Shown here piece by piece: positions 52,853-61,471 of a DNA stretch of 64,000 nt; positions within the stretch are counted from its first letter, which is position 1, and every line of letters starts with the position of its first letter. This DNA comes from Embleya scabrispora DSM 41855 (GTDB lineage Bacteria; Actinomycetota; Actinomycetes; Streptomycetales; Streptomycetaceae). A model generated the notes under the pieces. That model had not been told where the DNA came from. It saw only the letters and a program-made list of their open reading frames with translations, and did no database searches. The position numbers and the translations under genes are program-made. The stretch spans positions 142,388-206,387 of the forward strand of contig NZ_KB889675.1 of NCBI RefSeq assembly GCF_000372745.1, given 5' to 3'.

Positions 52853-53851
52853 ATGGGGGGCAATCCGAGCCGAGAGACCATGCCGCCGTCGGGGCGACGG
52901 GTGACCGACGAAGCCGGACGGACAACCATGCAGTCAATCCCCACGAGGACCCGATTGCGCGCCTATCTGAGCACGCCGCGTCGGCCGCGATTCGTGGTCG
53001 AACTCGCGTTGATCGCGTTGAGCTACTGGGTGTACTCACTCATCCGCAACGCGGTGCCCGAGCGGGAACATCTCGCCGTGGACCGTGCCAGGCAACTGCT
53101 CGATCTCGAGAAGACGCTGCACATCGACATCGAGCACAGCGTCAACCACACCGTCGACGGCGTCACCTGGTTGATCGTGTCGATGAACTACTACTACGCG
53201 ACACTGCACTTCGTGGTGACCATCGGCGTCCTGGTGTGGCTCTTCCACAGACATCCCGGCCGCTACCGGGCCGTGCGCACGGTGCTGTTCCTGACCACCG
53301 GCCTGGCGCTGTTCGGCTACTTCTTCTTCGCCCTGGCCCCACCGCGACTGCTGCCGGACGCGGGCTACATCGACACCGTCCTGGTCCACAACACGTGGGG
53401 CTCGATGGCGTCCGGAGACATGAAGAACGTCTCCAACCAGTACGCCGCGATGCCGTCGATGCACATCGGCTGGTCGACGTGGTGCGCGATGGCGATCGTG
53501 ATGTTCGCGCGGCCGATGTGGGTCAAGGTCCTCGGGGCGCTGTACCCGATCGTCACCCTGCTGGTGATCGTGGCGACCGGCAACCACTTCGTGCTCGACG
53601 CGGTCGGCGGCTGGATCACCCTCGCCGCGGCGTTCGGCCTGCAGTGCCTGCTCAACGGGCGCTCCGCGTACCGCTTCCCGCAGTACCCGCCGAACGACCC
53701 GCGCGCCGCGACCGAGCCCGGGGATCGCTCCGCCGAGCCCGACCGCGTGCCGGTGGGTGCGGGCGGCCGGAGCCCGCACGACGATGACGACGACGACACC
53801 CGGCGCGAGCGGCCTCAGCGCGAGCCGGTCGAAGTCTCGTCCTCGCCGTAG
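52853..53851 (+). CDS. PAP2-superfamily membrane protein (Aur1/Ipt1-like inositol phosphotransferase type)
   Basis: 332 aa. Six hydrophobic segments between about 48 and 270. The catalytic motifs are MPSMHIGWS (His near 203) and ATGNHFVLDAVGG (His and Asp near 244-249), the PAP2_3 pattern of phosphatases and inositol-phosphoryl transferases. The first motif RxxxPR-like APPRLLPDAG is also present. The tail is acidic (DDDDDD). ATG 52853 has no ribosome site; CAGACT at -12 to -7 suggests leaderless initiation, with ATG 52928 as alternative. Its 3' end overlaps glnE by 37 bp, convergently. Confidence 0.85.
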   Translation: MGGNPSRETMPPSGRRVTDEAGRTTMQSIPTRTRLRAYLSTPRRPRFVVELALIALSYWVYSLIRNAVPEREHLAVDRARQLLDLEKTLHIDIEHSVNHTVDGVTWLIVSMNYYYATLHFVVTIGVLVWLFHRHPGRYRAVRTVLFLTTGLALFGYFFFALAPPRLLPDAGYIDTVLVHNTWGSMASGDMKNVSNQYAAMPSMHIGWSTWCAMAIVMFARPMWVKVLGALYPIVTLLVIVATGNHFVLDAVGGWITLAAAFGLQCLLNGRSAYRFPQYPPNDPRAATEPGDRSAEPDRVPVGAGGRSPHDDDDDDTRRERPQREPVEVSSSP

Positions 53852-56832
53852 AACACCCGCTCCACCACGACCCGGGCGAGCCGGGTCACCCGCCGGTACT
53901 CCTCGATCAGACTGCCGGTCTCGTCGGAGGGGTGCCCCAGCAGCCGGGCCACCCCGCCCAGCTCGCGCACATCGGTCGGGAAGCTGTCCGAGGACCGGCC
54001 GCGCACGATCATCACCGCGTTGCGCACCCGGGTGGCCTCGACCCACGCGTCGTCCAGGACCCGTGCGTCGTGCGCGTCGAGCAGTCCCGCGTCCCGGGCC
54101 GCCGCGAGCCCCTGCCGGGTGCCGGTCACCCGCAGCGCGGGCACCGCGTCCGCGTGCCGCAACTGCAACAGCTGGACCACCCATTCCACATCGGCCAGCC
54201 CGCCCCGCCCGAGCTTGGTGTGCAGGGTCGGGTCGGCGCCGCGGGGCAGCCGCTCGGACTCGATCCGGGCCTTCATCCGGCGGATCTCCCGCACCTGGGT
54301 GTCGTTGATCCCGCCCCGCGGGTGGCGCAGCGGATCGACCATCGCCAGGAACCGCCGACCCAGGTCGGCGTCCCCGGAGGTGAAGTCGGCGCGCAACAGC
54401 GCCTGGCTCTCCCACAGCTTCGACCAGCGCTCGTAGTAGGCCCGATAGGACGCCAGCGTGCGCACCAGCGGGCCCTGCCGCCCCTCGGGTCGCAGGTCGG
54501 CGTCGATCAACAGCGGCGGATCCGTGGACGGGATCTGCAACAGCCGGCGCACCTCGTTGCACACCCACCGCGCGGCCTTGGTCGCGGCCTCCTCCTCGGC
54601 TCCCTCGATCGGCTCGTGCACGAACATCACGTCCGCGTCGCTGCCGTAGCCCTGTTCGTAGCCGCCGAATCGACCCATCGCGATGATCGCGAGCCGGGTC
54701 GGGATCGGTCCCCGGGTGCGCTCGCACGCGTCTATCGCGGCCTGGAGCGCACCGGTCAGCGTCGCCGCGTTGACATCGGTGAGCGCCTTGCCCGTGGCGT
54801 CCGCGTCCAACCGGCCCAGCACGTCGGCCGCGACGATCCGGAACAACTCGCGGCGACGCACGCTGCGCGCCGCCTGCACCGCGCTCTCCGGTCCCGGCGC
54901 ACGCCCCACCGCAGCCAGGATCTCGGTCTCCAGCGCCGCCCGCGAGCGCGGCCGCAGCCCGTCCACGTCGCCCAGCAGCGCCACCGCCTCGGGCGCCCGC
55001 AACAGCAGATCCGGGGCCAACCGCCCGGACGCGAGCACCCTGGCCATGTACTCGGCCGCCGCTCCCGACGAGCCCGCCCCCGAGTCGCGCAGCAACCGCA
55101 GATACCAGTGCGTGTTGCCGAGCGCGTCGGAGACCTGCCGAAAGGCGAGCAGGCCGGCGTCGGGGTCCGCCGAGTCGGCGAACCAGCTCAGCATCACCGG
55201 CAACAGCGTGCGCTGGATGGAGGCACGCCGGCTGACCCCGGACGCGAGCGCCTCCAGGTGACGCAGCGCGGCCGCCGGGTCGGCGTACCCCAGTGCCTCG
55301 AAACGGGCCCGCGCGGCCTCCGGGGTCAGCCGCTGCTCACCCGCCTTGAGCCGGGCCACCGCGTCCAGGAGCGGCCGATAGAACAACTTCTCGTGCAGTC
55401 GGCGCACCTCCACCGTCTGCTGCTTCCAGGCCCTCTCCAACTCGCCCACCGGATTCGAGCGCATGCCCATCGAGCGGCCGATCCGGCGCAGTTCGCCCGG
55501 ATCGGTCGGCATCAGGTGGGTACGGCGCAGCCGGAAGAGCTGGATCCGGTGCTCCAACGTGCGCAGGAAGCGGTAGGCGGCGTCCAGCGCGGCGCCGTCG
55601 TCGCGCCCCACGTAGCCGGCCGCGGACAGCGCGGCGAGCGCGTCCAGGGTGGAGCCGCTGCGCAGCGCCGGGTCGGACTTGCCGTGCACCAACTGGAGGA
55701 GTTGCACCGCGAACTCGATGTCGCGCAGACCGCCGGGGCCGAGCTTGACCTCGCGCTCCACCTCTCGCGCGGGGATGCTGTCCACCACTCGGCGACGCAT
55801 CGCCTGCACGTCGGCGACGAAGTTCTCCCGGCGGGCGGCGGTCCACACGAGCGGGGACACGCTGTCCAGGTACCTGCGGCCCAGCGCCGAGTCGCCGGCC
55901 ACCGGGCGGGCCTTGAGCAGGGCCTGGAACTCCCAGGTCTTGGCCCAGCGTTCGTAGTAGGCCAGGTGGCTGGCCAGCGTGCGGGTGAGCGGGCCGTTGC
56001 GGCCCTCCGGGCGCAGGTTGGCGTCCACCTCCCAGATCGAGCCCTCCACGGTGGTCGCCGAGCAGGCCCGCATCAGCGCGCCGGCCAGCCGATTGGCCGC
56101 GGCGACCGCGACGCCCTCGGGCACACCGGGGGGTGCCTCGGCGACGAAGACCACGTCCACGTCGCTGATGTAGTTGAGTTCGCGTCCGCCGCACTTGCCC
56201 ATGCCGATCACCGCGAGCCGGCACTGTTCGGCCTCGACCGGGTGCTCGCGCCGGACCAGGTCGAGCGCGGCGTCCAGGGTGGCGCCGGCCAGGTCGGCGA
56301 GTTCGGTGGCGACGGTCGGCTCGTCGACGCTGCCGCACACGTCGCGCGCGGCGATCGAGATCAGGCAGCGCCGATAGCCGATCCGCAGCGCGTCCAGCGC
56401 CGGGTCGCCGCGCAGGCCGGCGGTGGCGGTGGTGAGCACGGCGTGGAAGTAGGCGGGCGTGGGCCGGGCGTCCTGGACGTCGTAGGTGACCAGCGTGCGC
56501 CAGTCGTCGGGGTGGCGCGCGAGGTGGTCGCCCAGTGCCGCGCTCACACCCAGGACGCCCAGTATCCGGTCCCGGAAGGGCTTCGCCGAGGCGAGCGTGG
56601 ACAACAGGACGGAGCGGTCGGCGGCGGCCTCGGCGAGCCGGACCAGGCCCAGCAGCGCGAGGTCGGGGTCGGCGGTGGCGGCGAGCGCGTCCAGGAAGAG
56701 CGAGTCGTCCCCGGCGCCGAGCAGTGCCGGATCGCGCAGATTACGCGCGGCGGCCGCGGTGTCCGTGAAGCCGAGCCGGACCAGCCGCCCGTCGGTGGCC
56801 GCCGGTTCGCGAGGCTGATCCACAGAGGTCAC
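53815..56832 (-). CDS. glnE: Bifunctional glutamine synthetase adenylyltransferase/adenylyl-removing enzyme
   Basis: 1005 aa with two nucleotidyltransferase halves. The N-terminal (adenylyl-removing) site is GMGKCGGRELNYISDVDVVF, about 210-229. The C-terminal (adenylylating) site is AMGRFGGYEQGYGSDADVMF, about 718-737. Each holds the metal-binding Asp-x-Asp. GlnE modifies Y397 of GlnA when nitrogen is ample. GTG 56832 has no ribosome site; TTGATC-19-TACGCT ends 6 nt before it, so leaderless. The paralogue GlnA2 lies upstream beyond a TetR gene. Confidence 0.96.
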   Translation of the reverse strand: MTSVDQPREPAATDGRLVRLGFTDTAAAARNLRDPALLGAGDDSLFLDALAATADPDLALLGLVRLAEAAADRSVLLSTLASAKPFRDRILGVLGVSAALGDHLARHPDDWRTLVTYDVQDARPTPAYFHAVLTTATAGLRGDPALDALRIGYRRCLISIAARDVCGSVDEPTVATELADLAGATLDAALDLVRREHPVEAEQCRLAVIGMGKCGGRELNYISDVDVVFVAEAPPGVPEGVAVAAANRLAGALMRACSATTVEGSIWEVDANLRPEGRNGPLTRTLASHLAYYERWAKTWEFQALLKARPVAGDSALGRRYLDSVSPLVWTAARRENFVADVQAMRRRVVDSIPAREVEREVKLGPGGLRDIEFAVQLLQLVHGKSDPALRSGSTLDALAALSAAGYVGRDDGAALDAAYRFLRTLEHRIQLFRLRRTHLMPTDPGELRRIGRSMGMRSNPVGELERAWKQQTVEVRRLHEKLFYRPLLDAVARLKAGEQRLTPEAARARFEALGYADPAAALRHLEALASGVSRRASIQRTLLPVMLSWFADSADPDAGLLAFRQVSDALGNTHWYLRLLRDSGAGSSGAAAEYMARVLASGRLAPDLLLRAPEAVALLGDVDGLRPRSRAALETEILAAVGRAPGPESAVQAARSVRRRELFRIVAADVLGRLDADATGKALTDVNAATLTGALQAAIDACERTRGPIPTRLAIIAMGRFGGYEQGYGSDADVMFVHEPIEGAEEEAATKAARWVCNEVRRLLQIPSTDPPLLIDADLRPEGRQGPLVRTLASYRAYYERWSKLWESQALLRADFTSGDADLGRRFLAMVDPLRHPRGGINDTQVREIRRMKARIESERLPRGADPTLHTKLGRGGLADVEWVVQLLQLRHADAVPALRVTGTRQGLAAARDAGLLDAHDARVLDDAWVEATRVRNAVMIVRGRSSDSFPTDVRELGGVARLLGHPSDETGSLIEEYRRVTRLARVVVERVFYGEDETSTGSR

Positions 56833-56838
56833 CGGCCG

Positions 56839-56869
56839 AGCGTATCCGGTGAAACGGCTGATCGATCAA
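56839..56869 (-). promoter_or_regulatory. glnE: Promoter for a leaderless glnE transcript
   Basis: TTGATC (56864-56869), 19-nt spacer, TACGCT (56839-56844) at -12 to -7 relative to GTG 56832. Confidence 0.65.
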
Positions 56870-57054
56870 GAACGGAACTGGGAATGTGGACGCGCCGCAC
56901 GGGGCTCGCCGAGCCCCCCGACCGCGGCGAACTTGAATGCGGCGCGCCCTCGCCCGGTGGCGGATGTCAGTTCCACTCTGCGAGCCGTCCGTCCCACGGC
57001 CCGAAGAGGCCTCCGTAGCGACGAGCTGCCATACGCCACCGTACGGAACGTCAC

Positions 57055-57070
57055 CCTACGTTAGCGTAGG
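57055..57070 (+). promoter_or_regulatory. Palindrome over the -10 box of the TetR gene
   Basis: CCTACG-TTAG-CGTAGG. The -10-like TAGCGT (57062-57067) lies inside it and ends 7 nt before ATG 57075. Fits an autoregulatory TetR operator on a leaderless promoter. Confidence 0.6.
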
Positions 57071-57074
57071 TGCC

Positions 57075-57701
57075 ATGCGCAACGGTGTTCCCTCGGAGAG
57101 GGTTCAATCAGACGACGAACCGGAACGGCCCGCTCGCCCCGGCCGCCGCACCCTCAGCCGAGAGGACTGGGCTCGGGCGGCCCTGGAGGCGATGCGAGAG
57201 GGCGGCCTGGGCGCGGTCGCGGTGGAACCCCTCGCGGAAAGCCTCGGCACCACCAAGGGCAGCTTCTACTGGCACTTCAAGGACCGCGACTCACTCATCC
57301 AGGCCGCCCTGGAGCGCTGGGTGGCCGAGTCCGAGGAGCTGATGGCCGCAGCCGAACGCATCGAGGATCCGGTCGAACGCGGCCGCCGACTCACCGAGTA
57401 CGCGTTCACCGCGCCCAGCGGCGCGGACATCACCACCACACTGCTGATCCACGCCCAGCACCCGGTGGTGGGCCCGATCCTGGAACAGGTCACCCGCCGC
57501 CGCCTGGAGTTCGGCGCCCGCCTCACCGAGGAACTCGGCCTGCCCGCCGACGCGGCCTACCGCCACGCGCTGACCGCGCTGACGATGACGGTCGGCATCG
57601 CGTTGATCCGCCGGGGCGCCCCGCAACTGCTGCCCCAGGGCGAGGACAAGGACGCCTATGTCCGCTACATCCTGGAACTGCTCGGACCGCCGATGACCTG
57701 A
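57075..57701 (+). CDS. TetR-family transcriptional regulator
   Basis: 208 aa. The N-terminal HTH (about 28-75) reads SREDWARAALEAMREGGLGAVAVEP then SLGTTKGSFYWHFKDRDSLIQAAL, of which TKGSFYWHFKDRDSL is the recognition helix region. The C-terminal ligand domain resembles TetR_C_13-like folds. It sits between glnE and glnA2, facing glnA2 convergently. The palindrome at its start suggests self-repression; whether it also controls glnA2 is open. ATG 57075 has no Shine-Dalgarno. Confidence 0.9.
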   Translation: MRNGVPSERVQSDDEPERPARPGRRTLSREDWARAALEAMREGGLGAVAVEPLAESLGTTKGSFYWHFKDRDSLIQAALERWVAESEELMAAAERIEDPVERGRRLTEYAFTAPSGADITTTLLIHAQHPVVGPILEQVTRRRLEFGARLTEELGLPADAAYRHALTALTMTVGIALIRRGAPQLLPQGEDKDAYVRYILELLGPPMT

Positions 57702-57722
57702 CCCCGCAGCGCCGCACCGACG

Positions 57723-57759
57723 ACGAACGGCCCGACCCCGCACCGGGGTCGGGCCGTTC
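57723..57759. terminator. Bidirectional terminator between TetR and glnA2
   Basis: Perfect 16-bp arms CGAACGGCCCGACCCC and complement (57723-57738, 57744-57759), loop GCACC. Confidence 0.87.
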
Positions 57760-57791
57760 GCGTCGTGCTCGGACACGGGCCGCGGGTGCGC

Positions 57792-59153
57792 TCAGAGCAC
57801 CGGCAGGTATCGCTTCAGCTCGAAGGGAGTCACCTGCTGCCGGTACTCCTCCCATTCGTGCCGCTTGTTGCGCAGGAAGAACTCGAAGACGTGCTCGCCG
57901 AGGATCTCCGGCAGCAGTTCGCTGCGCTCCATCAGCGCGATCGCCTCGGCCAGGTTCTGCGGCAGCGGCGCGATGCCCAGCGCTCGGCGCTCGGCGTCGG
58001 TCAGCGCCCACACGTCGTCCTCGGCGCCGGCGGGCAGTTCGTAGCCCTCCTCGACGCCCTTGAGCCCGGCGCCGAGCAGCACGGCGTAGGCCAGGTAGGG
58101 GTTGCACGCCGAGTCGATCTGGCGCACCTCGATCCGGGTGGACTGCCCCTTGGTGGGCTTGTACATCGGCACCCGTACCAGCGCGGAGCGGTTGTTGTGC
58201 CCCCAGCAGATGTACGAGGGGGCCTCGCCGCCCATGCCCGCGGTGCGCGCCGACGCGCCCCACAGCCGCTTGTACGAGTTGACCCACTGGTTCGTGATCG
58301 CGGCCATCTCGCCCGCGTGCATGAGCAGGCCCGCGATGAACGAGCGGCCGACCTTGGAGAGCTGGTACTCGGCACCGGCCTCGTAGAACGCGTTGCGGTC
58401 GCCCTCGAACAGGGACAGGTGGGTGTGCATGCCCGAGCCCGGGTGCTCGGAGAACGGCTTGGGCATGAAGGACGCGTGCACGCCCTGCTCCAGCGCGACC
58501 TCCTTGACCACCAGGCGGAAGGTCATGATGTTGTCCGCCGTGCTCAGCGCGTCCGCGTAGCGCAGGTCGATCTCCTGCTGACCCGGCGCGCCCTCGTGGT
58601 GACTGAACTCGACCGAGATGCCCATGTTCTCGAGCATCGTGATCGCCTGCCGGCGGAAGTCCTGGCCGACCGGCTGCGGGGTGTGGTCGAAGTAGCCGCT
58701 GTGGTCCACCGGGGTCGGCGGGCGCCCGTCGACCGGCTTCTCCTTGAACAGGAAGAACTCGATCTCGGGGTGCGTGTAGAAGGTGAAGCCCTTCTCCGAC
58801 GCCCGCTCCAGGGTGCGCTTGAGCACGTAGCGCGGGTCCGCGAAGGACGGCGAGCCGTCGGGCATCAGGATGTCGCAGAACATCCGCGCGGTGCCGGGCG
58901 CCTCGGCCCGCCACGGCAGGATCTGGAACGTGGCCGGATCGGGCTTCGCCAACATGTCGGATTCGTGCACGCGCGCGAATCCCTCGATCGCCGAGCCGTC
59001 GAACCCGATGCCTTCCGCGAAGGCCTGCTCCAGTTCGGCCGGAGCCACCGCGACCGACTTCAGGAAGCCGAGCACGTCGGTGAACCACAGCCGCACGAAC
59101 CGGATGTCGCGCTCCTCCAGGGTGCGGAGCACGAACTCCTGCTGCTTATCCAT
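57792..59153 (-). CDS. glnA2: Glutamine-synthetase-like protein GlnA2
   Basis: 453 aa of the GSI fold: GFDGSAIEGFARVHESD, HPEIEFFLF, HHEGAPGQQEIDL, GSGMHTHLSLF and NRSALVRVP. At the adenylylation position of GlnA (KDLYEL) it reads DDVWALTD, so the modifiable Tyr is absent and GlnE should not control it. In S. coelicolor, GlnA2 has been described as a gamma-glutamylpolyamine synthetase; the mycobacterial gene also neighbours glnE. ATG 59153 follows AGGGA at short spacing. Confidence 0.9.
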   Translation of the reverse strand: MDKQQEFVLRTLEERDIRFVRLWFTDVLGFLKSVAVAPAELEQAFAEGIGFDGSAIEGFARVHESDMLAKPDPATFQILPWRAEAPGTARMFCDILMPDGSPSFADPRYVLKRTLERASEKGFTFYTHPEIEFFLFKEKPVDGRPPTPVDHSGYFDHTPQPVGQDFRRQAITMLENMGISVEFSHHEGAPGQQEIDLRYADALSTADNIMTFRLVVKEVALEQGVHASFMPKPFSEHPGSGMHTHLSLFEGDRNAFYEAGAEYQLSKVGRSFIAGLLMHAGEMAAITNQWVNSYKRLWGASARTAGMGGEAPSYICWGHNNRSALVRVPMYKPTKGQSTRIEVRQIDSACNPYLAYAVLLGAGLKGVEEGYELPAGAEDDVWALTDAERRALGIAPLPQNLAEAIALMERSELLPEILGEHVFEFFLRNKRHEWEEYRQQVTPFELKRYLPVL

Positions 59154-59610
59154 AATTCCCTATCCTTGCAGGTCGGACGGCCTGTGAGCGATCGGCAGGG
59201 GCACTGCGGGGCACACGAGTATCCCGCTCCAGGGTTTCCGGCACATTACGTACCCTTTGCGTTGCACTCCTGCTCGCGCACGGGTACCGCCGTGCTCGCG
59301 TGACTCCCGTGGTCCTGTACCCCGAGAACCGCTCCATGGGCGACCTGCGGGATACCTTCTTCGCGCGGCATCGCACCCTCCGGGGATCCCGTCGGGCGAG
59401 CCGTCGGGGCCCGGTGGTGAACTGTGCCCAGGGTATCGCCCGAGTGCTTTGCCGCCGAGCCCCGGGCCTGCTCGAACAAACGGCTTTCGTCCGCCGTTCG
59501 CCTGCGGTTTTCCGGCCGGCCCGACAGCCGCCACCGCCCCCGCGAGCGGGTCCGCGCGGCGCCGCGCCGACACTCGCACACTATTCGTCACTTTGACGTC
59601 AAGAGCCGGG
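59154..59610. other. Divergent region between glnA2 and nadE
   Basis: About 460 nt with no supported gene. On the minus strand GTAAT-n6-GAAAC (59234-59249) resembles half of a GlnR site about 80 nt before glnA2, with one mismatch in the first element. No RNA gene is recognised. Confidence 0.45.
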
Positions 59611-59616
59611 TACATT
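59611..59616 (+). promoter_or_regulatory. nadE: -10 box for a leaderless nadE transcript
   Basis: TACATT ends 7 nt before GTG 59624; no ribosome site. TTGACG at 59593-59598 is too close for a normal -35 box. Confidence 0.45.
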
Positions 59617-59623
59617 GAATCGG

Positions 59624-61390
59624 GTGACCCGGATTCGCATCGCCCTCAGCCAGATCAACCCCACGGTCGGCGACCTCGACGGCAACGCCGAACTGATCCT
59701 CGGCCGCACCCGGGCGGCCGCCGACCGCGGCGCGTCGCTCGTGGCCTTCCCGGAGATGGCACTCACCGGTTACCCCGTCGAGGACCTGGCCCTGCGCTCG
59801 TCCTTCGTACAGGCGTCCCGACTCGCGCTGGAGGCGCTCGCGGCCCGGCTGGCCGCCGAGGGGCTCGGCGAGGTCGCGGTCGTGGTGGGCCATCTGGACC
59901 GGTGCGGCGTGTCCACACCGCGGTTGGGCCGCCCGGCCGGCGCCCCGCAGAACGCGGTCGCGGTACTGCACGGCGGCAGGATCGTGGCCCACTCGGCCAA
60001 GCACCACCTGCCCAACTACGGCGTCTTCGACGAGTATCGCTACTTCGTCCCGGGTGATCGGCTCCTGGTCACCCGGGTCGGCGGGGTCGACATCGCGATC
60101 GTGGTCTGCGAGGACCTGTGGCAGGAGGGTGGCCCGGTGGCCGCCGCGCGCGCCGCGCGGGTGGGCCTGCTGCTGTCGATCAACGCGTCGCCGTACGAGG
60201 TCAGCAAGGACGATTCGCGCCTGGAACTGGTCCGCCGCCGCGCCCGCGAGGCCGACTGCGTGCTCGCCTACGTCAACGCCTTCGGCGGCCAGGACGAGTT
60301 GGTCTTCGACGGCGACTCGCTGATCGTGGACGCCGAGGGGCGGGTGCTCTCGCGCGCGGCGCAGTTTCGCGAGGAGTTGCTGATCGCCGACCTGGACCTG
60401 CCAGAGCGCACCGTCGACGACAGCGTGTACGGCGCGGGCGACGTGGTGGCCGACGGCCTGACCATCCGGCAGGTGATCGTCACCGAGCGCGCCGCGCCGG
60501 TGCCCGCGCCCGCCGCCGGGCCCTCGATCGCGCCCGCCCTGTCGGACGACGCGCAGATCTATGGCGCGCTGGTCCTCGGGCTGCGCGACTACGTGGCCAA
60601 GAACGGGTTCGAGTCGGTGCTGCTGGGCCTGTCCGGCGGGATCGACTCGGCCCTGGTCGCGGCGATCGCGGCGGACGCGGTGGGCGGGGCCAACGTGTAC
60701 GGCGTCTCGATGCCGAGCAGTTACTCCTCCGAGCACTCCAAGGACGACGCGGCCGACACCGCGGAGCGGATCGGGCTCGACTATCGCCAGGTGCCGATCG
60801 CGCCGATGGTGGACGCCTACCTGGGTGCGCTCGGGCTGACCGGCCTGGCCGAGGAGAACCTTCAGGCCCGGGTGCGCGGCACCACCTTGATGGGCCTGTC
60901 CAACCAGGAGGGTCACCTGGTCCTGGCCACCGGCAACAAAAGCGAGCTGGCCTGCGGATACTCCACGCTGTACGGCGACGCGGTGGGTGGTTTCGCGCCG
61001 ATCAAGGACGTGCCCAAGACGGCGGTGTGGCGCCTGTCGCGCTGGCGCAACGCGGAGGCCGAACGGCGCGGCGAAGTGGCGCCGATCCCGGAGAACTCGA
61101 TCACCAAGCCGCCGAGCGCCGAGCTGCGCCCGGGCCAGGTCGACACCGACTCGCTGCCGCCGTACGAGATACTCGACGACGTCCTGGACGACTACGTCGA
61201 GCGGGACATCGGTCGCGACGCGATCGTGGCCGCGGGCTTCGAGCCGGCGATGGTGGACCGCATCCTCAAGCTGGTGGACACCGCCGAGTACAAGCGTCGG
61301 CAGTACCCGCCGGGCACCAAGATCTCGCTCAAGGCGTTCGGCCGGGACCGGCGGCTGCCGATCACCAACCGGTGGCGCGAGGGCGGCTGA
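59624..61390 (+). CDS. nadE: Glutamine-dependent NAD+ synthetase
   Basis: 588 aa with two domains. The N-terminal nitrilase-type glutaminase (1 to about 285) has the triad E44 (FPEMALTGYP), K126 (SAKHHLPNYG) and C162 (VVCEDLW). The C-terminal synthetase has the ATP pyrophosphatase loop SGGIDS (337-342) and later LATGNKSELACGY. It amidates deamido-NAD using ammonia channelled from glutamine, which ties it to glnA and glnA2 nearby. GTG 59624 is chosen over TTG 59615. Confidence 0.96.
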   Translation: MTRIRIALSQINPTVGDLDGNAELILGRTRAAADRGASLVAFPEMALTGYPVEDLALRSSFVQASRLALEALAARLAAEGLGEVAVVVGHLDRCGVSTPRLGRPAGAPQNAVAVLHGGRIVAHSAKHHLPNYGVFDEYRYFVPGDRLLVTRVGGVDIAIVVCEDLWQEGGPVAAARAARVGLLLSINASPYEVSKDDSRLELVRRRAREADCVLAYVNAFGGQDELVFDGDSLIVDAEGRVLSRAAQFREELLIADLDLPERTVDDSVYGAGDVVADGLTIRQVIVTERAAPVPAPAAGPSIAPALSDDAQIYGALVLGLRDYVAKNGFESVLLGLSGGIDSALVAAIAADAVGGANVYGVSMPSSYSSEHSKDDAADTAERIGLDYRQVPIAPMVDAYLGALGLTGLAEENLQARVRGTTLMGLSNQEGHLVLATGNKSELACGYSTLYGDAVGGFAPIKDVPKTAVWRLSRWRNAEAERRGEVAPIPENSITKPPSAELRPGQVDTDSLPPYEILDDVLDDYVERDIGRDAIVAAGFEPAMVDRILKLVDTAEYKRRQYPPGTKISLKAFGRDRRLPITNRWREGG

Positions 61391-61433
61391 ACACGGCCGG
61401 GACCGGGCGGGCGGACCCACACCGGACACACGA

Positions 61434-61460
61434 AAGGGCCCGACCGACGGTCGGGCCCTT
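61434..61460. terminator. Bidirectional terminator after nadE
   Basis: 12-bp arms AAGGGCCCGACC and complement (61434-61445, 61449-61460), loop GAC, between convergent genes. Confidence 0.83.
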
Positions 61461-61471
61461 CGCGCGTCGGC

